The position numbers were made by a program, and so were the translations under genes. From contig NC_003228.3 in assembly GCF_000025985.1 (NCBI RefSeq), positions 4,464,001 to 4,528,000 of the forward strand: 64,000 nucleotides of DNA. The letters are read 5' to 3'. Positions 34,525-43,924 of this stretch are shown here, piece by piece; position 1 is the first letter of the stretch, and each line of letters starts with the position of its first letter. The notes under the pieces are model-generated. The model searched no databases and had not been told where the DNA came from. It saw nothing but the letters and a program-made list of their open reading frames with translations. Origin of the DNA: Bacteroides fragilis NCTC 9343 (GTDB lineage Bacteria; Bacteroidota; Bacteroidia; Bacteroidales; Bacteroidaceae).

Positions 34525-35616
34525 ATGGGAAAAGAAAAAATCATATTAACAGGCGACCGTCCTACCGGAAAGCTCCACATCGGACACTACGTAGGCTCGC
34601 TGAAACGGAGAGTCGAACTGCAAAACTCCGGCTCGTTTGACAAAACTTTCATCTTCATTGCCGATGCACAGGCACTGACCGATAATATCGACAACCCCGA
34701 AAAAGTACGTCAGAACGTAATTGAAGTAGCTCTCGATTATCTGGCTTGCGGACTCGACCCGGAAAAATCAACCATCTTCATCCAGTCCCAGATTCCGGAA
34801 CTGTGCGAACTGACTTTCTATTATATGGATCTCGTCACCGTATCGCGCCTGCAACGTAATCCCACTGTGAAAACAGAAATCCAGATGCGTAACTTTGAAA
34901 CCAGTATTCCGGTAGGTTTCTTCACTTACCCCATCAGTCAGGCTGCCGACATCACTGCCTTCCGTGCCACAACCGTACCGGTTGGTGAAGACCAGGAGCC
35001 CATGATCGAGCAAGCCAGAGAGATTGTCCGCCGTTTCAATTATATCTATGGAGAAACCCTGGTAGAACCGGAGATCCTTTTACCGGATAATGCAGCCTGC
35101 CTGCGCCTGCCCGGTACCGATGGAAAAGCCAAGATGAGTAAATCGTTAGGCAACTGCATTTATCTGGCCGAAGAAGCTGATGAAATCCAAAAGAAAGTGA
35201 TGAGCATGTTCACCGACCCCGATCATCTGCGCGTGCAAGATCCGGGTAAAATCGAGGGTAACACCGTATTTACATACCTGGATGCATTCTGCCGTCCCGA
35301 ACACTTCGAACGTTACCTGCCCGACTATCCGAATCTGAACGAGTTGAAAGCCCACTATCAGCGTGGCGGTTTGGGTGATGTAAAGGTAAAACGTTTCCTC
35401 AACTCCATTATGCAAGAAGAGTTGGAGCCTATCCGCAACCGTCGGAAAGAATTCGAAAAAGATATTCCCGCCATCTATGAAATGCTGAGAAAAGGCTGTG
35501 AAGTAGCAAGAGCTGCCGCTGCCGATACCTTGTCGGATGTTCGCAAAGCCATGAAGATAAACTACTTCGATGATGCCGAACTGATCAACGAACAAGTGAA
35601 GCGATTCAACAAATAG
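34525..35616 (+). CDS. trpS: Tryptophanyl-tRNA synthetase
   Basis: 363 residues from [24 protein letters not shown]. An upstream in-frame ATG (34471) overlaps the promoter and is rejected. It is a class I synthetase with HIGH ([10 protein letters not shown]) at about 17-20 and KMSKS ([10 protein letters not shown]) near 205, and with the TrpRS-type [14 protein letters not shown] sequence. It charges tRNA-Trp. Its own promoter is recognisable and a bidirectional terminator follows 48 bases after the stop codon. Confidence 0.97.
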   Translation: MGKEKIILTGDRPTGKLHIGHYVGSLKRRVELQNSGSFDKTFIFIADAQALTDNIDNPEKVRQNVIEVALDYLACGLDPEKSTIFIQSQIPELCELTFYYMDLVTVSRLQRNPTVKTEIQMRNFETSIPVGFFTYPISQAADITAFRATTVPVGEDQEPMIEQAREIVRRFNYIYGETLVEPEILLPDNAACLRLPGTDGKAKMSKSLGNCIYLAEEADEIQKKVMSMFTDPDHLRVQDPGKIEGNTVFTYLDAFCRPEHFERYLPDYPNLNELKAHYQRGGLGDVKVKRFLNSIMQEELEPIRNRRKEFEKDIPAIYEMLRKGCEVARAAAADTLSDVRKAMKINYFDDAELINEQVKRFNK

Positions 35617-35664
35617 AAGTTAGATACATAAGTAAGCCCAGATTACTTATCTATAAAAAAAGAA

Positions 35665-35693
35665 CGCCCTGTTACCGGATCGATAACAGGGCG
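35665..35693. terminator. Bidirectional terminator between trpS and the OmpA gene
   Basis: CGCCCTGTTA (35665-35674) pairs with TAACAGGGCG (35684-35693). A T-rich tract follows on the plus strand and A7 precedes it (T7 on the minus strand), so it can end both convergent transcripts. Confidence 0.85.
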
Positions 35694-35722
35694 ATTTCTT
35701 TTAAAGAAAGTCAAGTCCGAAC

Positions 35723-36910
35723 TTATTTAACAGACTCTACTAATACAACTCGGTTTAGGTAAATAGGTTTACCGAATTTATCCACACCACCACCGGCATC
35801 AACCTTCAAGCGGCTGGAATCTACTCCGTATTTCTTAACCAATGCATTGACAACAGCCTGAGCACGTTTCTGGCTCAACTCCTTATTGAATGCAGGAGTA
35901 CCGGTTGCTGAGTCAGCATATCCGTATACGGTATATTGTGTATCCGGGAATTCTTTCATCTTGGCAGCAAGATAAGACAAGTTCATCTCTTCACGTGGTG
36001 ACAGTTCAGAAGATCCGATTGTGAAGAATACGGTACGCGGAGCAATGTTAGCATCCGTAACGACTACCTGTTCGGCAACTTCTGCCACCGGCTGATTCTG
36101 TGCGTCAACCAACTGCTGTTGCAGTGACTGGTTAGCAGCAGCCATGTCATTCATCTGACGACGCATATTAGCCAGTTCGATTTCAGAAATAATCTGTGGC
36201 ATCGGACGGGCAAATCCGCGAGCCGGGAAACGATAAGTCAAACCGGCAGTCAGGCTGGCAACACCGTCATATCCATGTTTTCCGCCAATTTCTCCGTCAA
36301 ACTTATCTTCGGCCAGCATACCACCGATTTCGATATTGATATCTACCGCACTCGAAACGCGGAAACGGTTGATAATACCTGCGTTCATAGCAAACGCCTC
36401 ACGATGAGGTTTCGAATATGAATGAGTAAAACCGGCTCCCAAATAAGGGATAATTTCATATACACGGTGAGAGTTGTATCCGCCAAACAGTGCATTCAAG
36501 TTGAACATCACGTCCCCGTGAAGATTCATATAGTTGAATTTCTGTTTATAATACCCATTAGCCAGTTTACCACTCTTCACAAAATCAGCTGTTTCCGAAC
36601 CGGCAAAGCCACGTCCCTGTAAGCCACTGTACTGCAATCGCAACCCCAATCCCGGAGTAAACCATTTACCGACAGCCACATTCAATGTCGGACTGATACG
36701 GTCCCTGAATTTCCCGACATGGTCATTATCGCCGAACAGTGCTTCAGCACCTCCGCCGATAGAGAAAAACCAATTATCCCAGAAAGGGTTAGTGATCACT
36801 TGATATTTGTCTTGTACCTGGATAACTTCGTATCCCGTAATTGTAGTCTGCTGCGCAGAAGCAACAGATGTAACGCCGGCTAAGGCCAGCAGCATTAGAA
36901 TCTTTTTCAT
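35723..36910 (-). CDS. OmpA-family major outer-membrane protein
   Basis: A 395-residue protein with a signal peptide (MKKILMLLALAGVTSVASAQ). An N-terminal beta-barrel of about 220 residues follows (NWFFSIGGGAEALFGD, LNVAVGKWFTPGLGLRLQY, IPYLGAGFTHSY, SLTAGLTYRFP), then a short coiled linker (about 235-270, ELANMRRQMNDMAAANQSLQ). The C-terminal OmpA peptidoglycan-binding domain contains VFFTIGSSELSPREEMNLSYL and YTVYGYADSATGTPAFNKELS. It is like the abundant OmpA of Bacteroides, linking outer membrane and wall. It is monocistronic. The 169 bases upstream hold no convincing promoter match. Confidence 0.92.
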   Translation of the reverse strand: MKKILMLLALAGVTSVASAQQTTITGYEVIQVQDKYQVITNPFWDNWFFSIGGGAEALFGDNDHVGKFRDRISPTLNVAVGKWFTPGLGLRLQYSGLQGRGFAGSETADFVKSGKLANGYYKQKFNYMNLHGDVMFNLNALFGGYNSHRVYEIIPYLGAGFTHSYSKPHREAFAMNAGIINRFRVSSAVDINIEIGGMLAEDKFDGEIGGKHGYDGVASLTAGLTYRFPARGFARPMPQIISEIELANMRRQMNDMAAANQSLQQQLVDAQNQPVAEVAEQVVVTDANIAPRTVFFTIGSSELSPREEMNLSYLAAKMKEFPDTQYTVYGYADSATGTPAFNKELSQKRAQAVVNALVKKYGVDSSRLKVDAGGGVDKFGKPIYLNRVVLVESVK

Positions 36911-37079
36911 ATACCTTAATAGTTAAAGTGGTTATTACAAATCTTCCTATTTATTATTGAAACTATTTAAATAACACCAACGAAACTAAAAGGTTTTGGA
37001 TAAATAGAAATTTCCGAGGCATTTTCTACAAAGTTCGGGGGATACACCTTATTATATATGGTCCTAAAGCTAGTTTGAC

Positions 37080-38399
37080 CTATTTTTGTTCCATGAAAAT
37101 TTTTCGTAACGGCATAATCAATCTTTCCAGCAGGCGAAGATCATCCGTGATAATTTCCGCACTTCCCTTCATCTCACGAGTCAACGGCAAGGTCTTCCCA
37201 TAATTGGTTGTCAGTCCGTCCGGTAAGGCAATATCGACCACATACATGCCTTCCGCCGTCGGCAGGGGCGATACACTTTTCACCTTCCCCTTTACATAGC
37301 CGAACTCCTGATCCGGATAGTTGTTCAAACGCAGATTTACCCGCTGTCCGGCTTTCACTTTACCCGACCCCTGCAAAGGCAGCAACGCCGTCCCCACAGG
37401 CAAAGATTCTTCTTCGGGAGCAACCACAAACACTGTAGCCCCCGATTCCACGTACTGATTCACACTCCATACATTCAGGAAAGTAACCTTTCCCCCAACC
37501 GGACTTCGAAGCAGATAACGCTGCTCCCAGGCGGTGAGCTGACTCTGCAACTGATCCGTAGCATTTCTCAGATTCACGGCCTGTGTCTGCTTCTCCTCAA
37601 ACGCCTGTTTCTCCAGATCGAGCAATGTCTCTTCCGATTGTTCTATCTGCATATCCACCTGAGTTAACTGCATGCGGGCCGACTCCCTTGACTGAAGACT
37701 TTGCAGGTAGCGACTCCCAGACTGTTCAAACTCCGTAATAATCATCGCCTGGCGATGATAGAGAATTGAATCTCGCGTATACGAAGCATGAGCCAGGGCA
37801 TACTCTTTCTCTATCAGAAAATACTGGCTCCGAACCTGACCATAATATTTCTTCTGAGTCTCCAAAAGTTCCCTCTGCGACTGTAACTTCTTTGCATAAT
37901 ACCCCAATTCATTCATACGCACCATTTCGGAGAGAGTACTCACAAACGCCGCATAGGCCGACTGTATCTCTCCCAGCCGCCAGCGATCTGTTTCCGAATG
38001 TAGAAAAAGCCCTTTACCCGACTCAGGCGTATATCCTTCCTGTTTCCACTTCCGCATCCGCTCTTGCAAGGAGAATACATCCGACGCACAAGCTGTATTC
38101 TCTATTGTCCCCAGATTCGTGTCGGGTTCCACCTCCTGACCGTTTTGTACATACAGATTCTCCAGTCTTCCGGCTGCTCGGGCCACTACGTAAGCCGGAG
38201 GATCTTGTGTGCTTACCGTCACCTCCGCAGCAATCACATCCGGATATTTAAACCAATAGCTTCCGGCAACCAATGCCACCACTATGACAAACAGCACCGT
38301 AATGCCACTGCGAAGAATCCATGCCGGAACACGATTCATCACTTCCTGCACCTCTTCGCTACGAAGCTCGATCTCTTTATGTGTGTGCTCCTTTTCCAT
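37080..38399 (-). CDS. HlyD-family membrane fusion protein of a peptide exporter
   Basis: A 439-residue protein with a single N-terminal membrane segment (about 32-52, SGITVLFVIVVALVAGSYWF). A split lipoyl/barrel domain follows (AYVVARAAGRLENLYVQNGQEVEP, RSPVGGKVTFLNVWSVNQYVESG) around a long coiled coil (about 105-300). The C-terminal beta-domain has KAGQRVNLRLNNYPDQEFGYVKGKV. These proteins bridge inner-membrane ABC exporters to an outer-membrane channel. It starts 2 bases after the peptidase-containing ABC transporter gene, so they form one export unit, at the end of the peptide cluster. No TolC-like gene is present in the window. Confidence 0.92.
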   Translation of the reverse strand: MEKEHTHKEIELRSEEVQEVMNRVPAWILRSGITVLFVIVVALVAGSYWFKYPDVIAAEVTVSTQDPPAYVVARAAGRLENLYVQNGQEVEPDTNLGTIENTACASDVFSLQERMRKWKQEGYTPESGKGLFLHSETDRWRLGEIQSAYAAFVSTLSEMVRMNELGYYAKKLQSQRELLETQKKYYGQVRSQYFLIEKEYALAHASYTRDSILYHRQAMIITEFEQSGSRYLQSLQSRESARMQLTQVDMQIEQSEETLLDLEKQAFEEKQTQAVNLRNATDQLQSQLTAWEQRYLLRSPVGGKVTFLNVWSVNQYVESGATVFVVAPEEESLPVGTALLPLQGSGKVKAGQRVNLRLNNYPDQEFGYVKGKVKSVSPLPTAEGMYVVDIALPDGLTTNYGKTLPLTREMKGSAEIITDDLRLLERLIMPLRKIFMEQK

Positions 38400-38401
38400 A
38401 T

Positions 38402-40612
38402 CTAACTTCCTAATTCCAACTGATTCTTCACCAACTGATAATACAATCCTTTCTTTTCCGTCAGTTCCCTGTGGGTTCCCTCTTCGGCTACAGCACCCCT
38501 ATCCAGCACCACGATCTTATCCGCATCACGAACCGTACTCAAACGGTGTGCCACTACCACAACCGTCTTACCACGATAGAACGTGTGCAGATGCTCCATA
38601 ATCTCGCGTTCATTGTTGGCATCCAATGCATTCGTCGCCTCATCGAAAAACAGGAACTCAGGATTTTTATAAACAGCGCGGGCTATCAGCAGGCGTTGAC
38701 GCTGTCCCTGGCTGATGCCGTTTCCCTCCATGCCGATCTTCGTATTATACCCCAAAGGAAGAGAATCGATGAAGTCACGAATGTTGGCCACTGTCACCGC
38801 ATGGCGAAGGCGCTCCACATCCACCTGTTCCTCCCCCACGGCAATATTATTTGCAATCGTATCAGAAAAAATAAAGCCATCCTGCATCACCGAACCGCTC
38901 TTCGCACGCCAAAGGTGCGGATTTACCACATCCAGAGGGGTCTCACCTATCTTGATATCCCCCTTATTCGGAGTATAAAAGCCAAGCATCAGCTTGATCA
39001 GCGTAGTCTTGCCGCTACCGCTCGCACCCACAATCGCCGTCACCTTGTGTTCGGGTATGTTCAGGTTCACATCATTCAGCACATAGTCACGATCCGCACC
39101 GTCATAACTGAACGAGAGATTCTCGATACGTATATCACGCCGTTCCGGAAGAACCGTCAGCTTAGAGGCAATATCCTGCTCTTCATCCTTCTGTCCATGA
39201 ATCTCGTTCAGGCGCTCCAGACTGATCTTCGCATCCTGCAACTGCTGTGCAAAACCGATAAAAGAACCGATCGGACCGCTTAACTGACCGATAATATACG
39301 TCAGTGACATCATCATACCCAACGTCATATTTCCCTCCACAACCGATTTAGCAGCAATAAAAGAGATGACAATATTCGTAGTCTGATTAAAAAAGACAGA
39401 ACCCACCTGTTGTACCTGTCCCAGTGCCAGACCTTTTACGCTGATCTTGAAAAGTTTCACCTGAATACGTTCCCACTGCCAGCGTTTTTGTTTTTCACAG
39501 TTGTTCAGTTTGATCTCCTGCATGGCAGTCACCAACTGTATCAAACTACTCTGTTCGCCCGCCGCCTGGGCAAAACGGCGGATATCCAATTCGCGCCGGT
39601 ACTTCATAAACACAAGAATCCAGCAGATATAGAGTGAATTGCCCACCAGAAAGATAGCAAGAATACCCAGATTGTAATAAGCCAGCACAAAAGCAAAGAT
39701 AAAGAAGTTCACAAAAGAGAAAAGCGTACTGATGGACGATCCCGTCAGAAAACTCTCGATACGTCCGTGATCGCCTATACGTTGCATAATGTCACCGATC
39801 ATCTTCGTATCGAAATAATGGAGCGGAAGCTTCATCAACTTCGCCAGGAAGTCAGAGATCAACGAAATATTGATACGCGTATTCATGTGAAGCATAATCC
39901 AGCTACGGATAAACTCGACCGAAAGTTGTGAAACGGAAATCACCAGTTGTGAAATCAGGATCAGAGTGATAAAGTTCAGGTTACCGTCGCGAATACCCAC
40001 ATCCACCAATGACTGTGTCAGAAAAGGGAAAATAAGCTGCAACAAGCTCGCTGTCAGCATTCCCAGAATCAGTTGAATCAGTTGTTTACGATAAGGAGAC
40101 AAATATTTAAGAAAGAAACGAAGACTGCGACTGCCGGATTCTTCTTCGTCGCCCTGCCCTTGGAATTCCGGACCCGGTTCAAGCGCAAGTGCAGCCCCTT
40201 TCTCCTCTCCATTCACCTTAGTAGACAACCAGCATTTCTTAAACTCCTCCTCACTGTACGAAATCAACTGACGGGCGGGGTCGGCGATATAGAAACGGTA
40301 GCCGCTACGTTTCTTCTTTATATCATAACAGACCACGAAGTGATTCTGGTTCCAATGCAGAATGCAAGGCAACGGTACATCCTTCTTCAGTTGCTCCAAA
40401 GAGATGCGCACCCCCGAAGTACGGAAACCGATCGATTCCGCCGCATCGCTGATGCCCAGCATGGAAACTCCTTCGCGGGTAATAAAAGAGCGTGCACGGA
40501 GAGTTTGCAGGGAGTAGCTCTTACCATAATACTTCGCAATCATGCGAAGACAGGAAGGACCGCAATCCATAGCATCCAACTGGAGGTAATGAGGAAAAGA
40601 ATTTAATTTCAT
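38402..40612 (-). CDS. Peptidase-containing ABC transporter (C39 peptidase, PCAT)
   Basis: A 736-residue protein. The N-terminal C39 peptidase (about 1-140) has catalytic Cys17 in MDCGPSCLRM, His91 in NQNHFVV and Asp111 in FYIADPA. Six transmembrane helices follow (about 165-440), then an ABC ATPase (about 495-725) with Walker A GASGSGKTTL, signature ISQGQRQRLLIARA and Walker B EFLFFDEATNALD. PCATs cleave peptides after a double-glycine leader and export the core. The two precursors 12-14 kb upstream in the same cluster carry exactly such leaders (ending VLGGG), so this is their most likely processing exporter. Confidence 0.95.
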   Translation of the reverse strand: MKLNSFPHYLQLDAMDCGPSCLRMIAKYYGKSYSLQTLRARSFITREGVSMLGISDAAESIGFRTSGVRISLEQLKKDVPLPCILHWNQNHFVVCYDIKKKRSGYRFYIADPARQLISYSEEEFKKCWLSTKVNGEEKGAALALEPGPEFQGQGDEEESGSRSLRFFLKYLSPYRKQLIQLILGMLTASLLQLIFPFLTQSLVDVGIRDGNLNFITLILISQLVISVSQLSVEFIRSWIMLHMNTRINISLISDFLAKLMKLPLHYFDTKMIGDIMQRIGDHGRIESFLTGSSISTLFSFVNFFIFAFVLAYYNLGILAIFLVGNSLYICWILVFMKYRRELDIRRFAQAAGEQSSLIQLVTAMQEIKLNNCEKQKRWQWERIQVKLFKISVKGLALGQVQQVGSVFFNQTTNIVISFIAAKSVVEGNMTLGMMMSLTYIIGQLSGPIGSFIGFAQQLQDAKISLERLNEIHGQKDEEQDIASKLTVLPERRDIRIENLSFSYDGADRDYVLNDVNLNIPEHKVTAIVGASGSGKTTLIKLMLGFYTPNKGDIKIGETPLDVVNPHLWRAKSGSVMQDGFIFSDTIANNIAVGEEQVDVERLRHAVTVANIRDFIDSLPLGYNTKIGMEGNGISQGQRQRLLIARAVYKNPEFLFFDEATNALDANNEREIMEHLHTFYRGKTVVVVAHRLSTVRDADKIVVLDRGAVAEEGTHRELTEKKGLYYQLVKNQLELGS

Positions 40613-40647
40613 TGATTCATAATATTAGTCTACGTAACAAAAATACA

Positions 40648-41247
40648 TCACATATCCGGAATATAATGCGCTTCTCCCGGAATTTGTGAAAAAAACTCCC
40701 CGAAAGGATAATTTGCCCTTTTCCCATTCAGAAAATCCAGTAACAGAAGTATCCCCTCATACCGCCCTTTTTTTAAAGCTTTCTCACAAGCACTTTTCAA
40801 ATCAGACAGATAGTTTTTTGCCCCTATCCTTACACCTTTATCTCCCGAAGAGAGTCTAAGCAATACATACCATGAAATTCCTTCCAATCCTGTAGCTAAA
40901 GAGTAATCGCCCAAGCGCCTGACATCATACTCCATCACTTTCTCATCAATCTTATTGCGCTCTTCATTATCATCATCTTCCACAAATCCCTTCCGGACCA
41001 GATATTCCACCCCCCAACCTATACCACACCATCCGAAAGACCGACCGACCGGCATCCCTAAGCAGACACTCTCCATCACTTCATCCAGCAATTCTCCGGC
41101 CAGTTCCTCAAACGCCCTCAATTCAGTGACACGTGAATAATCAAAAAAGAAAAGGCAACGTCCCATCTTTCCATAAAATAGCCCTATATCAAATTGTTTG
41201 CAAGAGAAGTAAAGCGATTTTGCTATTTGTTCTATATATGCATCCAT
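40648..41247 (-). CDS. Short LanC-like protein (copy 1)
   Basis: A 199-residue protein related to two others in the cluster. Shared elements are an early GLFYGKMGRCLFFFDY, FGWCGIGWGVEYLVRKGFVE, and LATGLEGISWYVLLRL. The Gly-rich helical-hairpin repeats resemble half of the LanC lanthionine cyclase toroid. The zinc-binding Cys-Cys-His set of LanC is not conserved among the three copies, so a cyclase role is doubtful. It lies between the exporter and the sulfotransferase gene. Function unknown. It could be a scaffold or recognition module for the modifying enzymes beside it. Confidence 0.6.
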   Translation of the reverse strand: MDAYIEQIAKSLYFSCKQFDIGLFYGKMGRCLFFFDYSRVTELRAFEELAGELLDEVMESVCLGMPVGRSFGWCGIGWGVEYLVRKGFVEDDDNEERNKIDEKVMEYDVRRLGDYSLATGLEGISWYVLLRLSSGDKGVRIGAKNYLSDLKSACEKALKKGRYEGILLLLDFLNGKRANYPFGEFFSQIPGEAHYIPDM

Positions 41248-41259
41248 CTTATTCTTTTT

Positions 41260-41925
41260 TTAACAACCAACAGGTATTTCATAATCAAGACGATATAGTT
41301 CTTTTATCTTTGCTATCTGTTTTTCATCCTTCAGTTCAAACCGGACAGATGTGGCATTTGCCTTTTCTTCCGGCATATCCACTCCCCTTTCGGCTAAAAA
41401 ACGGTTCAACTTGCTGAGAGGTACAATACAGTCCACATCAGCAGAAGTATAAAAATCAGATTGCCTGCGTATATGTTCATCCTGCCACAACGGATTTGCC
41501 TTCCCCAATTCAAACTCAACGAACGAAAGAAAGCGTTCAAAAGAACAATCCTGATACAGATTACACATGTACATGTATTGATTGAAGGTACGTTCAAGTA
41601 TAAAATATTTATAAGCAGAAACCAGCCTTTCTACCGGATCCCTCCAAACCGCTACCTTCAAATACGATTTATGCTCCCTTTCATAACCAGACATCTCAGA
41701 AACCGGTACCAAAAAACGTTCTGGTTTTACCCGGGCGATATAAAAATGAGTCTGATCTTCGGTATCAGGAATCATACCTGCTGACGCATAAATAGCTATG
41801 TTTTCCAAAAAAGTAAGTCCACATTTCGAAATAAGGACAAAAGCCATACGATGCTTCTCTACAAGACAAAAGTTGCATCCGAAGAAGTCTAATGGTGGTT
41901 TGTTTAGCATTGCAATATCTTTCAT
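41260..41925 (-). CDS. Sulfotransferase family protein (carbohydrate type)
   Basis: A 221-residue protein. VEKHRMAFVLISKCGLTFL (about 22-41) matches the 5'-phosphosulfate loop of family 2 carbohydrate sulfotransferases, with Lys-Cys-Gly in place of the usual Lys-x-Gly-Ser/Thr. VAVWRDPVERLVSAYKYF (about 92-109) matches the 3'-phosphate-binding RDPxxRxxSxY motif. It would transfer sulfate from PAPS to a sugar hydroxyl. In this cluster the acceptor is presumably the glycan attached to the peptide or a secreted glycan. No PAPS-synthesis genes are nearby. It overlaps no neighbour and lies 13 bases before LanC-like copy 1. Confidence 0.75.
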   Translation of the reverse strand: MKDIAMLNKPPLDFFGCNFCLVEKHRMAFVLISKCGLTFLENIAIYASAGMIPDTEDQTHFYIARVKPERFLVPVSEMSGYEREHKSYLKVAVWRDPVERLVSAYKYFILERTFNQYMYMCNLYQDCSFERFLSFVEFELGKANPLWQDEHIRRQSDFYTSADVDCIVPLSKLNRFLAERGVDMPEEKANATSVRFELKDEKQIAKIKELYRLDYEIPVGC

Positions 41926-41992
41926 GACATACTATGATTTTCAAGGTCTAATATACATAAAATGAAGTTGTTCAGCTCCCTGCCATCCCCCC

Positions 41993-42988
41993 TCATCCTT
42001 CCATCGTTTGGAGCCGGTCATAATACAGTTTCATCCTGTTGAGGATTTCCTCACTATACCATCTACCAAGAGACTCTTGCCGCCTGAGTTCCTCACAAAC
42101 ACGAAGCATCTCTCCCGCCCTATCGTACAAAGTTGTATAAGTTCCGTCCGGATGCAATGTACAGGCAGTAGAATATATCTGCAACAGCCTTACATAGAGT
42201 GCTTCCTTTGCCTCTCTATATTTTTTCTCAAACAAGTGCTTACGGCTATATTCCAGTAACTTCTCAATAATCAATTGAATGGAAGCAATCCGCCTGCCCG
42301 CTGCCGTCGCCGTCATAATCGATCCTTCCCGTTGCCGGTAATAATAAAAATCAATATCGGCAACCGTTATTTTTTGAGCGGTTGTCAGCACCTGAGGAGT
42401 CCATAATTCATCTTCATGAACCAACCCCGGTTCAAAGCGAAATCCATTCTGTTCAATAAAATCCCTCCTATATAAATAATTGTATACCATGGGGACATAA
42501 CACCTGCAATCCATCACTCTTGAAAAATATGTACTACCGGACACTACGGTGCCTGTCGCAAACAACTCTCTGCCCCTTCTTTCCCAACTTTGCACCTGTC
42601 CATCGGCATGCACCGCCAGTGTGTTTCCCGAAACAATATCAGTACGGGTCTTCGCTGCAATAGCACATAACACCTGCAAAGCATTCTCTGCCAGCCAGTC
42701 ATCACTGTCCAGAAATGCCAGATAATGCCCGGAAGCATGTTCCATTCCGGTATTTCGTGCAGCAGAGAGCCCTTGATTCTCCTGTTCCACATAAACGAAA
42801 CGAGCATCCTTACCCGCATACTCCCGCAGCAACCTCCCGGAATTATCCGTCGATCCGTCGTTCACCAAAATGATCTCAATATCCGTTAAAGTCTGCTTCT
42901 CTAAAGAGTGCAGACATTCCGCCAGAAAAGGTTCCGTATTATAGACCGGAACCACCACCGAAACTACCGGTCTTTTTACCTCTTTCAT
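41993..42988 (-). CDS. GT2-family glycosyltransferase
   Basis: 331 residues from MKEVKRPVVSVVVPVYNTE. An upstream start at 43024 would overlap the fucosyltransferase gene by 40 bases, whereas the chosen ATG overlaps its stop as ATGA (translational coupling). It is a GT-A fold with EIILVNDGSTDNSG, then LAFLDSDDWLAENAL holding the DxD-type metal site. GT2 enzymes use nucleotide sugars, and the sugar cannot be told. It lies between the GT10-like and sulfotransferase genes. A 67-base gap follows before the sulfotransferase start. Confidence 0.9.
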   Translation of the reverse strand: MKEVKRPVVSVVVPVYNTEPFLAECLHSLEKQTLTDIEIILVNDGSTDNSGRLLREYAGKDARFVYVEQENQGLSAARNTGMEHASGHYLAFLDSDDWLAENALQVLCAIAAKTRTDIVSGNTLAVHADGQVQSWERRGRELFATGTVVSGSTYFSRVMDCRCYVPMVYNYLYRRDFIEQNGFRFEPGLVHEDELWTPQVLTTAQKITVADIDFYYYRQREGSIMTATAAGRRIASIQLIIEKLLEYSRKHLFEKKYREAKEALYVRLLQIYSTACTLHPDGTYTTLYDRAGEMLRVCEELRRQESLGRWYSEEILNRMKLYYDRLQTMEG

Positions 42989-43875
42989 ATCCCTCCCAAT
43001 TTTAGTTCGTGTATTTTTTGGCAAAGCCTGATTAACGGATTGCTCCGGACTTGCTCTAACTTATTTGTAAACGACAATAATAAAGGCCGTTTCCTCCATG
43101 CATAAAAACGTTCATACAATGCCTCGTCATCATAGCATTGATTCATAAAAGCGGCTACTCCCTCGGGAGAATCGAAAGTACAAATATCCAGAAAACAATT
43201 TTCTCCCGGAGCAAATTCCCGAATATTGGGAGCTCCCAGATAGACCGGAACAGTACCGGCCAACAAAGGATTGAAAAACTTTTCTGTCACATAATCCTTC
43301 CCTATCGCATTCTCAAAACTTATCACAAACTGATAATCCCCGATCACACTAAGAAGTGTATCCCGTCCCCGATCCTCAACAGGTAATTCACAATTACGGT
43401 ATAGTTTCCCATACGAATCGATGTCGGTATACTGCATCAATTCCTTAAGATACTCTTGTCGGTGACTCCGGTTCATATCACTCGAAATAAACATACATGC
43501 CTTCTTCTTATAAGGCTTTTCCCTCCGTGCCGTAACCAGCATCTTCCCATAATCCGGTCCATAATAAGGATACACAATATCATCCTCCTGATGATACCCC
43601 ATCCATAAGTCAAAACTCTCTCTGAACTCGGGATCCTTCGTCCAACTATAATTCTCTTCACATTCCAGACTCCATCCCACCCAAAGCTGTCCTTCCCGCT
43701 TATCGATTTCATCCTCCATCACCGAAGGCAAATCGGGCAAATGGAAAACCACGGCATCCGCCTTTGCAATGAGGTTTCGATCAGTCGTTATCACACAGCC
43801 CCCAGGTAAATCTTCCTTTCGGAACTCGAGTGGAAATCCCCACATCGTATTATAAAAAAGAATCAATATATCCAT
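42985..43875 (-). CDS. GT10-family alpha-1,3/4-fucosyltransferase-like protein
   Basis: A 296-residue protein with the GT10 hallmark near residues 195-230: ISFENAIGKDYVTEKFF, then NPLLAGTVPVYLGAPNIREF. The upstream acceptor half starts ILILFYNTMWGFP and has WSLECEENY. GT10 enzymes transfer fucose from GDP-fucose to GlcNAc or Glc in Lewis-type structures. In Bacteroides they decorate capsules and glycoproteins with host-like fucosylated epitopes. Here it is embedded in the peptide cluster, so the acceptor may be a peptide-linked glycan. No GDP-fucose genes are in the window, though such pathways are usually encoded elsewhere. Confidence 0.88.
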   Translation of the reverse strand: MDILILFYNTMWGFPLEFRKEDLPGGCVITTDRNLIAKADAVVFHLPDLPSVMEDEIDKREGQLWVGWSLECEENYSWTKDPEFRESFDLWMGYHQEDDIVYPYYGPDYGKMLVTARREKPYKKKACMFISSDMNRSHRQEYLKELMQYTDIDSYGKLYRNCELPVEDRGRDTLLSVIGDYQFVISFENAIGKDYVTEKFFNPLLAGTVPVYLGAPNIREFAPGENCFLDICTFDSPEGVAAFMNQCYDDEALYERFYAWRKRPLLLSFTNKLEQVRSNPLIRLCQKIHELKLGGI

Positions 43876-43924
43876 CTACCATCTATCTTTTATCAAGCTG
43901 CGAAACACATTTATCTGCCACTAT

